From Mytilus edulis (Eukaryota > Mollusca > Bivalvia > Mytilida > Mytilidae): a DNA stretch of 64,000 nucleotides. The DNA is taken from assembly GCF_963676685.1 (NCBI RefSeq), contig NC_092356.1, positions 23,609,750-23,673,749 on the forward strand, in the 5' to 3' direction. The notes beneath the pieces were generated by a model that did no database searches, was not told the origin of the DNA, and saw nothing but the letters and a program-made list of their open reading frames with translations. The position numbers and the translations under genes were made by a program. Of the stretch, positions 48,201-58,800 are shown in pieces (the first letter of the stretch is position 1; every line of letters begins with the position of its first letter).

Positions 48201-51200
48201 AAATGTAAGGAACTATATCTTTTTCCTACGCATTGACAATTTGTTTTGATCCGACGTTATCGACGTCTTGACAACGCCTATTGTTGTATGACGTCAGAGA
48301 GTGAAATAACCACGTTTATTTCACATGTGAAATTATCGGTTTTTATCTAACTGGGAAATCAATGTAATTCATTGCAACCAATGTAATAATATATTTTATC
48401 ATATCTTTATTAATGATAATTCGTACATTCAAGTAACTTATTTTTTATTAGTTGTGTTTATTAGTATGTAATTTCACATGTTTCACCCCCCCCCAAAAAA
48501 AAACAAATGAAAAACAAAAGGATGAAATATAATTTTATTGACCTTTTTGTTTGTAAACCAAATGTCCTTCATCTGTGTTATTCTTGTTCAAAATTACATA
48601 AAGATTATAAGAAAAGAAGTTATTTTGTGTGTTTAAAGAGCTCATTCACATAGACAAGTTCAAAATGTCATTTAAGTTAAACGTCTGCTTATTTTATAAT
48701 CCGATATTCAACTAATAAAAGGCCATTATTGGAATGTCAAACGTGCCAATTCACGTCTATATAAGTTTGGAGTTATAAACAAAGACAGGGTAGACTTTTG
48801 TTTTATTTTTAATATGCAAGAGTATAGAAAAATAGTCACACGAATGAGATGAAATGATATTATATTGACAAAATTATCATTGAATTAAATTTGCTATTTT
48901 AAAAATGTGTCATTATATCTGTGTTTGTTTTCGACGATAAATTCAACATCTCAAAACATTATATCAGTAAATCCACCATAAAAAAGATGTTAAATTAAAT
49001 TTGATCAATTAAAATATATTGAAAAAAAATGTTTTACTGACCACGGTAAACCATCCTGTTGTCTCCAATATCTGTTCCTTTATGTCCTTAAAAAGATAAG
49101 AGAAAGGCTGTAAAATCACAAAAATACTGAACTCAGAGGAAAATCTAATCGGAAAGTCCATAACCGCCTGGCAAAACCAAACGACAAAACACATTAAAAA
49201 CGAATGGACAAGAACTGTCATATTCCTGACTTTGTACAGGCATTTTCCAATGTAGAAAATGGTGAATTAAACCTGGTTTTATAGCGCTAAACCTCTCACT
49301 TTGTTGACAGTCTCATTGAATTCTGTTTTCTTGATGAATAAACTTTCTCAGATATAAATTCTGTTTTATTGATGAATGAACTTTCTCAGATATAAATTCT
49401 GTTTTATTGATGAATGAACTTCCTCAGATATAAATTCTGTTTTATTGATGAATGAACTTTCTCAGAAATATATAAAAGTTTCTAAACAGAAGAAACTAGG
49501 ATTTTTTTTCGTTCATTCTGCATATATTTTAAAATTTTCTTTTTGGAAGGCACATTTTATATACATTTGATATTTGTTTGTCGTTCATTCTGCACATATT
49601 CTAAAATTTTCGATTTGGACGGCACATTTTCTATACATTTTAAAGGATACATCTTCATATTTGTCACTGCAATATGATTCTGTATAAGAATGATTTTTTG
49701 TGTGGATCGAAGCAGTGAATCAAATGATTAACCATTGTTTCACTGTCAATGTTGACAATGTTTTCTTTTAATAGCATAACACATACCAATCATGCATAAT
49801 CCATCTCTTGCGAAGGCGTTGCATAGAAGTTCACATGAATATTGATTCAATGGGGTCGAATTATTCACTTGCAAGTTAATAATTCATCATCAATGTATCT
49901 TGGCTTATTTTGACAAAAATGAACCATTCTTGCTGCTAAAGGCGAATTATATTTGACTATTTTACTTTCACTTCTGATTGAACAAATTCAATCTTAATTT
50001 TAATTGTTTACGTATCTCGTAGCTAGTGCCCCTTTAATGATTTGCATTTTCATGATAATTTTGCAAATTTCCGAACACAGAAACTGAGAATATACTTACC
50101 AAAGAATTAAGGGCCAAGAAATTGTACTCTACATTGATATTCACTGGATAGTCAGGTAGTACCAGATTATTATAACCTTCATCAGTTGAATTAAATAAGA
50201 ACTTGTGAATTTTATTTGCGTTACTAACAGTGTAAGATGTCGAATGTTTCAATAAATCTAGAAAAAATATAAATTACTCTTTACTTTAAATAAAAGAAAG
50301 CTGCAATATATATATATATATATATATATAAACACAGATAAATGCATAGATAAAACTTATCCGTTTATATGAGAATACATGTATGATGCCATTGTTTGTA
50401 TGTGATTACTGTAATTGTTTACACCTGTCCTAAGTCAGGAATCTGGCGTTTAGTAGTTGTCGTCTGTTTATGTGGTTCATAAGTCTTTCTCGTTTCTCGT
50501 TTTTATATAGATTAAACCGTTCGTTTCCCCGTCGTTTGAATGTAATTTTTTGGACCTTTTATAGCTTGCTGTTCGGTGTGAGCCAAGACTCGTACTTTGA
50601 CCTATAATGGTTTACTTTTATAAATTAATACTTGGATGGAGAGTTGTCTCATTTGCACTCATACCACATCTTCCTATATATACTATATATCTGTTTGGAA
50701 AAAGATATGTTGAGTAAACAATTTATTAGACAACTACCTATTAAAAGACATGCATATGACAACAAGTCAATCTCTAAATATACGTCAAAAGTAGTTTCGA
50801 ATATGTTTAAATATGTTTTACAAAATATCAAGGATCTACCACAAATCAACTCTCAAAAGAAAATGACACAAACTGATGTTTTATACAAAAACATCAAACG
50901 AGGCTTTCGACTTAAAACATGCACTTTGCATTGGGATAAGTCAACTGGTTAACAATATCAACAACTTATCATTGGCACTAATAAAAGAAATATATTCATT
51001 AAAGAATATATATCAATAATTTTTTTTAAATATTCGTTGCTTGGACTTCTCGGAAGATCAAGAACTTTAAATTAGTTGTTTTCTAATTTGATTTGATTTA
51101 AAATGATTTTTAATGAAGTTAAAGTGTACGGTAGACACGCGTTTCGTCCACATAAACTCATCGGTGAAGCTCGAATCGAAAACATTTGTAATCAATTATA

Positions 51201-51581
51201 TACATACACAAAAAATCAGAATAATCTTTAATTTATTTTGCTATTAATTTTTTTTTTGCAGACAGACAATAACAATCAAAACCAAGGAGTCAACAGGGAC
51301 TCACAAAACCAAAGGACATTTACATCGACAGTTATAAATAATAAAAAAGAAACAACACGAACTCCACTAAAAACCGGGAGTGAAATCAAGTGCTCCGTAA
51401 CGGTTGCATTTCCTGCACCATATACATTTATATTAAAATCAGCTCTCATTTTTGGCAATAGTAAGATGTATGCATTATGAAAATAAATGAATCTGACCTT
51501 TAAGGTACGTCCCTCAAACATACCTGTACAAATTAGTAAAAACAAAATTCCTCTTCTTGTGTAGAATCCTTTATATATCAT
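45247..51581 (-). CDS. Nicotinic acetylcholine receptor-like subunit, non-alpha type (gene 2)
   Basis: Six exons in transcript order: 51581-51524, 50257-50100, 49086-49042, 47275-47166, 46839-46307, 45617-45247. All have GT..AG junctions and the same phases as gene 1 (1,0,0,2,1), giving 424 aa. Residues 1-19 are the signal peptide (M-I-Y-K-G-F-Y-T-R-R-G-I-L-F). The Cys-loop is C158-C172 with F-P-Y-D. The M2 stretch G-Y-I-L-T-V-L-L-A-L-A-V-L-L-T is identical to gene 1, with Asp268 at -1' and Gly at 2'. Loop C has no vicinal cysteines and loop A ends I-V-Q-N, as in gene 1. It is a subunit of a pentameric cation-type ligand-gated channel in the plasma membrane. By eye, exon 5 is well over half identical to gene 1. 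The two genes converge, with stops 13.4 kb apart. Confidence 0.93.
47353..47510 (+). repeat. Dispersed mussel repeat family A, in intron 3 of gene 2
   Basis: AGCGACAACAACCCGACC ... CTCCCGCACCCGGAGGTGTC, the family A core, just upstream (gene sense) of exon 4. Confidence 0.75.
48003..48396. mobile_element. Long-hairpin element in intron 3 of gene 2
   Basis: An almost perfect inverted repeat of about 65 bp per arm spans 48003-48152: CTAATCGCCGTATTTGAATA opposes TATTCAAATACGACGATTAG, and GTGACCGAAC and GGATTAAAC are also mirrored, with the loop GAGTGCGCAGCAC. A second inverted pair (ATTACATTGG at 48160, CCAATGTAAT at 48381) brackets the tail, which contains CTATTGTTGTATGACGTCAG. Non-coding. The design (hairpin head plus single-copy tail) is like the 11310 family, but the sequence differs. 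Confidence 0.7.
49135..49315 (-). repeat. Family D repeat, minus orientation, intron 2 of gene 2
   Basis: AAAACCAAACGACAAAACAC, GAATGGACAAGAACTGTCAT and AACCTGGTTTTATAGCGCTA are the complement of the family D blocks seen at 32185 and 33085. It ends about 50 bp from exon 3. Confidence 0.6.
49320..49472 (+). repeat. 38-bp tandem repeat, four copies, intron 2 of gene 2
   Basis: TTCTGTTTTATTGATGAATG followed by AACTTTCTCAGATATAAA, repeated four times with single-base changes. It is a small VNTR in the intron that corresponds to the large minisatellite-bearing intron 2 of gene 1, but the unit sequence is unrelated. Confidence 0.9.
50415..50690 (-). repeat. Family B repeat, minus orientation, intron 1 of gene 2
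   Basis: CCTAAGTCAGGAATCTGGCG ... CTTTTATAGCTTGCTGTTCG ... GAGAGTTGTCTCATTTGCAC ... ACCACATCTTCC; the complement of the subtype at 29175-29370. A TA microsatellite precedes it at 50306-50331. Confidence 0.75.
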
Positions 51582-52863
51582 TTTTCCTGATTGGCATTTG
51601 AAGCATGCAACCAGTAGATGTATTTGTTTCTCGATATATTTTATTTCTCGTATTTAGCATTTATAAATCAATTTATCGAATGCCAATGAAATTAATTGTC
51701 TTTTCCGATTGTCTCTGTCATTGAAATTTTATGCATCTATATTTTGTTATTTACGGAAACTATATTATAAAGTTGATAAATACTTTTTAAATACTAGATC
51801 GGAAGTGCATGGTTTTATATAGGGTTGACGGTAATAAATCATAAAAAGGTGGAGCTAAAAAAACTAAACAAAAAATACCAAGTGCACAAAATAACAGTAT
51901 CTATATTTCAACATTTTAAATATCTTTATTTATAAACATATACCCCCACAGCGAAATAATATAATAAATTGCATATCCTGTTTAAATCTATTTTTAAAGA
52001 ATTAACCGATTTCTTTTGTAATTTTGATCACTACATATTATTGCTAAACGGAAGTGAAATGGATCCTATGTAAATGATACTGTCTCGAAAATACTTGAGC
52101 ATGCTTCATTGCAATCTACACAAATCTATTTTTTGAATACAGGATTTCTGTGTCCTGTTTCTTTTATTTTAATAACAAAGACGTTTAAAAAAAAAATCTG
52201 ACAAAACTACCAGTGTATACATTTTATCAAATGTCTTACAAATTTAAATTTACACTCCATAAATGGATTAAATCATCCATTATAATATTGTAGCGATTCG
52301 TAAAGTATTTGTACCAATATACCAACTTCATTATATTGTCATTTGGTCTCTTGTGGAGAGTTGTATCAGATTATACACATCTTTTTTTATTCACCTGCAT
52401 ATGTGATATACGTTTCCCAAATTATCCAAGGGCTTGCAGCTGCTACCTAGACTATGTCACTAATGTCTGAGCAATAAAAGATACCAGAGGGACAGTCAAA
52501 CTCATAAATCGAAAATAAACTGACAACGCCATGGCCAAAAATGAAAAAAAGACAAACAGTAAGTTGATAAACCAGGGTTGTGTCAAAGAATGTATTTCCC
52601 CTTTTAAAAAAAGCATTGAATAGTTTCACGACTGTGTTGATAAGTAATCCGTATCAACGTCACACATAATACACGATGGACTTGAAGTTATGATATTTGG
52701 TACTATAAAATATTTATTATTTATTAAAATATTTGTATTTCCGTTAATTGCGTTATAAATAATATCTCGGTTCAAGACATTTATTCATGAATTTTTTTCC
52801 ACTTTTTCTTATTTTCGACAAATCAATAAAGCAAGTTTGACAGTTATTAAATTTTTATACAAG
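51582..52863. other. Upstream region of gene 2, no further exon seen
   Basis: Contains the presumed promoter of receptor gene 2, but no TATA box or initiator could be assigned. It holds a family F fragment in minus orientation at about 52478-52565 (GACAGTCAAACTCATAAATC) and a family B fragment at about 52340. The 60-codon frame at 52447 is repeat-derived. Confidence 0.45.
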
Positions 52864-52872
52864 TGCAGGCAT

Positions 52873-53430
52873 GAGTGACGAAGGGGAAATTTCGCACGAA
52901 ACTGACGTTCACGATATACCTAGTCAAGCAGTCCAAAGGTATAATAAGCACTTTGCTCCTGTTGGCACACTTTCCCTATTCTCAACAAAATTAGATGCAG
53001 CCTGATCTAGAGATAATAAGGAGATTTGTTTCTGAAACGACCTAAAGTTAAGTTTGCAAGCCATACAAAACTGCACTTGTTTCTCGGCCCAAACACAGAC
53101 ATTTAAGTTTAAAGGTAACAGCAAGAATAATTCTTTCAATTTTCTTCGCCTCGACGAAATATTCAAGGTTAAATCGCTTATCAAGAGAAAATCTTTGAAA
53201 GCCGCTTTAAAGTTGCTAGGGGTGGTGGAATAGGCCATACATGAGCGTAACACATTATAAGGATCGGTGACAAGTACGGCTGGGATGTCGTCGACGAGTA
53301 TATAGATGACCCTCTTACAGACAATTCGGAAGACGCCATAAAATTCCGTCAAGCAGAATTCAGAGCCAAGGCAAAACAACGGGTGTGAGGAGCAGAGGTA
53401 TAGCCCTAAGTAACGAATCATCCATGATGT
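52873..53430 (+). pseudogene. Degenerate gag-like retroelement ORF
   Basis: A plus-strand ATG at 52871-52873 opens M-S-D-E-G-E-I-S-H-E-T-D. A TGA follows after about 44 codons. Coding character resumes with F-K-F-K-G-N...F-N-F-L-R-L-D-E-I-F, then R-N-T-L followed, after a stop and a one-base shift, by I-G-D-K-Y-G-W-D-V-V-D-E-Y and R-Q-A-E-F-R-A-K-A-K-Q-R. This order (F-K-F-K patch, R-N-K-L-I patch, G-W-x-x-V-x-x-Y patch, basic helix) is one I associate with gag-like proteins of DIRS-type elements in aquatic invertebrates. The minus-strand 165-codon frame over the same bases is a shadow. No polymerase lies nearby. Confidence 0.6.
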
Positions 53431-55277
53431 CAGTCTGGGGTCTCACTGGCAGAAGTTAATATTATTTACCTGATTGTGTAAACTTCCTATAGCTTCCACA
53501 GGTAAAATTCTTTTACCTATGCAAATATGCTGAATTTACCTAAATAGGTAAAAAAAACCAACTTTGGATTATCTCCCTTTGACAAATGATCTTTTTCTTT
53601 ATTTAATCAACTTAATACAGATATATTCTGAGTCCACTAGATTTTTTGATTACCTCCCTTATTTTTGTTTACTTTTTTAAGTAAACACTATAATTAATTT
53701 AAATTAAAAAGACTTTCACAAATTCTATTTTGAATATTAGGGGGAGATTGTAATTGTTGAAACAATGAAAAGAAATAATACAGTGTAAAAATATGGTTTA
53801 TTAATCAACATATATCTAAACAACTGACAGCTAAATGAATATGTGTTTTTGAACAGAAATCATTCATAAAATATAGAAACAAGTGCATTAAGTGTGGACA
53901 CAGTCCATATACATGCATCTTATTAAATGTTCAAATAACAAAAGAAGTTTTTAATCATTTGTTTAACCACTTTCTTGACTAGCAAAAGCTATCAGTAGCT
54001 AAATTAAATTTTCTACTAAAGGTTGTTCTACATGTAAAACTGATACACAGATGGGTACATAGAGATTCATTATCTTCAGTCAATGGAATAATTTAACACA
54101 AGAAAATAATGTATACTGTTATTGTGTGAATTCTAATGAGATAATCTCCTTTCACGAGTTATGCTGAAATAACAAATGTAGGTTATTGTACAAGGAAACA
54201 ATGGCTGTAATGATACTATGCAGTTACAGAAATTTCGCAAAACCAAATTATGCCATATAAAAAAAATGCTGTTAGTTTTGTTGTTTAGATCTGAAATAAA
54301 ATTGAGAATAGAAAATGGGGAATGCATCAATGATTTCAACATTTGTGTCATTTCTGGTGAAACATTGTGGGCAAAAAATACCTCATAAAAAACTAAGTAT
54401 TGTAAAAACTTGTACATACTTGCTTAACACAAAGATAAAATAGGAAATACTTGCTTAACACAAAGATAAAATAGGAAGTACAGAAAATAAAAACATTGTA
54501 GAAATAAAATACAACCTCTATCTACCATGAATACTATTTACATACATGTACAATCATGACAATGTGAATAATAAAATTTTATATTCCTGAGATTACTAAA
54601 ACGCTTTAGCCGTCATATTCCTTTTTAAAGAGATTATTCCTCTGGAATTTTGATAACATCCCTGAGATTTTTTGTGAAAAAAAAATCACAAAATAGTAAC
54701 AACAATAGCTCACTTGGCCAATAGAGCCAAGAAAGCTAAATGGAGAAAAATAAAAGCACCACATGGGCCTTCCAAATAAAACTTATCAAAACAATAGCTT
54801 ATAAAACGATTGCTTTCAAAACAGTCATGACAGTGAACATTGATATATTCAGTAACAATGAACATCATAAAAAAAATATCATATACCTAAATACAAAAGT
54901 AACAATATTTGAAAAAAGGCCCTACATATATATGGTATATTTCAACATTTTTCATCAGCAATACACATTTTAAAATGGGATGTGCATGCTCAAACAGATC
55001 ATAAAAAGTATTGGATAGTTCAGTCACAACATATTCATATGGGTAATGGATTATTCTGGATAATATCACTAAGCTGAAATAAAAAATGTAAACAAATTTT
55101 GTCCTATAGCATAAAGTTTTAAAACTGACTTGACATGTTACAAGAATATTGTAAAACAAAGTACAAAATGTTTGTAATAATGTTCAAAAATAAAGCCTAG
55201 GCAAAAAACATATATACAATTATGTTACACTATTCATATTGCTAATAAAACATCCACATAGATATCGTTAAAAAAAC
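53431..55277. other. 3' flank of gene 3, nothing recognised
   Basis: AT-rich with ACAGGTAAAATTCTTTTACC / TTTACCTAAATAGGTAAA small palindromes near 53500-53550 and a short family A fragment at about 54297-54330. A 32-bp direct repeat (ACTTGCTTAACACAAAGATA ...) occurs at 54417-54480. No gene. Confidence 0.45.
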
Positions 55278-55740
55278 AGAGGCTCTCAAGAGCCTGAATT
55301 GCTCACCTGTAATTCTTTGTTTAAATCTTTTCTCAATGATTATTTAGCTTTTCAATGTATATATAAATGTGTGCTTAAAAATGAATATTCTTTGTATCTG
55401 TAATTTATTGTCTTCAAAGGCAAACAATAAAATGCAATTTACCCCTAAGTTCTTATTGAGCCAAAGTGGCAATTTTTCTTGAGGTAATTGAAAATAAAAC
55501 ACAAACTTAGACCCCTATGTTCTATTTTTAGTCAAGGCAGTCATGAGTTTTTAAGAAACTGAAAATAAAACACAAATTTAATTCTAGATACCCTAACGAT
55601 CATTCATCTTAAGTTTGATTAGAATTGGTTCAGTAGTTTCAGAGGAGAAGATCTTTGAAATAGTTTACACCAGATGGACGACAATGACGGATGCCAAATG
55701 ATGGCAAAAGCTCACATTTCCTAAATGTGGGCTAAAATCA
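55278..55740 (+). repeat. Dispersed repeat family C, 3' of gene 3
   Basis: AGAGGCTCTCAAGAGCCTGA ... GGTTCAGTAGTTTCAGAGGA ... AATGTGGGCTAAAATC; the same ordered blocks as 27288-27958. Its end lies about 75 bp beyond the gene 3 stop codon, so it may be transcribed as part of the 3' UTR. Confidence 0.7.
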
Positions 55741-55813
55741 GGGGGAAAGTGTATACATTATATATAATATTTAAGTAAGAATAAGCCAGTTAATGTCATT
55801 GTAAAGATCAATA

Positions 55814-58800
55814 TCAGGTGTCTTGAAAAAACATCTCAATAGAACGCCTTTTTCTTATTTCTTTTGGATGGTTCAATTTCTTTATAATCCTTTTTCTGTC
55901 TACGATACTTTTATCTGGGATTTCCGGCCAAATGAACAGTCCATTTTGAGTCTTTTTCATGAAAGTAACATCAACATCGTCTGCTGCTATACTTATTACC
56001 TGGAAAAAAATATAATGGATTTTGTTGGATCTTAAAATTCATTTTATGAAATTAAGATTGTAATAAATAAATAGAAAAAAAAACACTTTAAAATGCAATA
56101 TTTTTTCTATATTTATGAAAGATCAAAATAAATCAGGTTCAAATAGAAGTAAGTACAATTGATATGTATATAATATACACATCAAGGATTTAAAAGTATT
56201 TACAGAAGGGTACAAGTATTATGCTTGCTGGAATTGGTTAAGGGACACAGCTTTTAACAAAAAAGTATTTGAAGAGTCAAGTTGGCTACTTGGATTTGTT
56301 ACTTTTAAAATATTTTTCTAAAGCATTATTATACTCTATTATTAATACTTTTATATTTATTTCAATTAATCTACACTCTTCAATCATGTTTTAGCTATGG
56401 ATCAATTTAAATAAAATATAAGGCTGATACATAAAGTCAGAACAAGTGTAGTCTAACATTTGACAGAATTCTATTGTTTACAAACCTTTCCAATGAACTG
56501 CTTTGTTCTTAACGTCTTTTCAATTCTAAGTTCCACCAGAACAAAATCACCTGAAACCAAAAAAAATATATATTAATTTGTATATTCTTACTAATTTGAT
56601 TAGTTCAGGGATAGTCATGTGTTAAACTATATTTTCTAAGGTAGACTGAAAACGGTAGATTTAAAAATGATATTGCACGTTTTTTTATATATAGGTATTG
56701 CATGGTTATTTTTAGAATATCTAAGAACCGATATACTTTTTGAAGTCAACTAATGAATTTCATGATATTGTTTTAAAAAAAGTGTATATTTATGATCGAT
56801 TTAGTTTAAAAAAGTCTTCAAAATATATAAATGTACTAACAAGAACATACAAAATGGAAATCAGAACTAATATGATGAAATTGTCTAAGAGACTGTGTAA
56901 AAAAAAAACAATCAAAAAAGGGAATATTATAGGATACTGATATGGTCAGTAATTAATAATATAACAATTATAGCCTTTGTACTCGGTCAGTACAGGATAT
57001 ATCGACCCAAAGAAGTATATTGACCTCAGACTTTGTCCTCAGTCAATATACTTATTTCAGGTTAATATATCCTTGTATCAACCTCATACCAAGGTTATAA
57101 TTGTATAGTGTTTCCCACAACTAATTTTGTCCCCTAAAGACACCTGATAAAGTAAGTTATAATTTCTGTCAATGCTGAAAGAACAGTGAAGAAGTTGAAA
57201 CATTTCCTTTCTGTGCATACTAACTGCTTTATATACAAGTGGTTTATGAATATAATCTTCCAGCAGTTTTCTTTTTTAATGTGTGAATATTTTGTAAATA
57301 CAATAAAATTGCAATGAGACAGTAGCAAAGTATACCTTTACTTAAAATTTCCTCAGGTTGTACATCCATGTGTACATCTGTGTGTACTTCTGTTTGTTCT
57401 TCTGGTTGTTTTTCTGTTTGTACTTCAGGTTGTATATCTGTGTGTACTTCTGTTTGTTCTTCTGGGTGTATATCTGTGTGTACTTCTGTTTGTTCTTCTG
57501 GTTGTATATCTGTGTGTACTTCTGGGTGTATATCTGTGTGTACTTCTGTTTGTTCTTCTGGGTGTATATCTGTGTGTACTTCTGTTTGTTCTTCTGGTTG
57601 TATATCTGTGTGTACTTCTGGGTGTATATCTGTGTGTACTTCTGTTTGTTCTTCTGGTTGTATATCTGTGTGTACTTCTGGGTGTATATCTGTGTGTACT
57701 TCTGTTTGTTCTTCTGGGTGTATATCTGTGTGTACTTCTGTTTGTTCTTCTGGTTGTATATCTGTGTGTACTTCTGTTTGTTCTTCTGGTTGTATATTTG
57801 TGTGTACATCTGGTTTCTCTGATTTTTCCTCTGGTTGGGTTGGTTGTTCCACTTGGTTTTTAGATGCTTCAGTTGGCTCCTTTAAATTACAGTATTTTAA
57901 AAATCTTTATTGTTAATCTGATTCAATAATTTTTGTTTCTTACGTAAAATATTACGGAACAAGAGGCGATATAGAGCTTGAATCTCTTATCATGATAAAG
58001 CTACACCAAAAGTTGCTTGTTATTAGTTGGTGACAAGATGTATGACTGATATAGTCATATTCATAAATTCACAGTTTTAAACTTGATTTAGCTTTTTAAC
58101 TTTCCATTAGAGCATCACTGATGATTCTTATTAAGGAGAAACATTTGTCTGACATGCACAAATATTTTATGCCTGATATCTTTGCTTAATTTTATACCAT
58201 ACATCATTCCTGTCAAATTTGGTAAAAATCAGTCAAGTGATATGCATGTTGTTGAATTAAATGTTGAGAGAGTAAGGAAGGAGATAGACATGGTCTAAAA
58301 TTTGCTCTTTTGTAATTGATGGATTATATTATAACAGTATCATGGTTATGGCAACTTAATTGGAATAGTTATTACATGTGACTGTAACAAGAAACACATG
58401 ATCAAAATTTGGATAATTAAGATGTATGTACTTACTTTATCTGTTGGATCAACATAAAAATCCATATTTGCCATCAGGACAGAGGCCTCTCTATAATAAA
58501 GTAATTAAGTTTGTCAAATGTAAAGAATCAAAATTTCTTTATACAAATTGAGAAAAAGAAAATCATATCAAAAGAAATTCATTCAGAAATTTGAAAGATT
58601 AAATTGTACACTGTTATAAGAAATGATTTGCATACATGTACATGCATAGTTGATGGATTGATGGATAGTTGTTTATGTCCAGAAGCATATTCAGGACAAG
58701 AACACAATAAGGATAAATGAATATTAACCCTGCTTTGTACTAGACTAACATGCTGAGCCAGATTTTTAATGTGCTAGCTCACAAGGTAACAGGTCGCAGG

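Noticed and set aside
51238-51581. 101-codon minus ORF and 80-codon plus ORF at 51238-51581
   Set aside because: Only the first 58 bases of the minus ORF (51581-51524) are coding: they are exon 1 of gene 2, ended by a GT donor. The rest is intron, and the plus ORF is a shadow.
52924-53421. Minus-strand 165-codon ORF
   Set aside because: It has no domain or start context. The plus strand of the same bases carries recognisable gag-like patches, so the minus frame is accidental.
57358-57916. Plus-strand frames of 154 and 182 codons, one Cys-rich (repeated C-T-S-V-C-S-S-G-C)
   Set aside because: They are shadows of the minus-strand coding minisatellite of gene 3. The minus frame is joined to flanking exons with correct phases; these are not.
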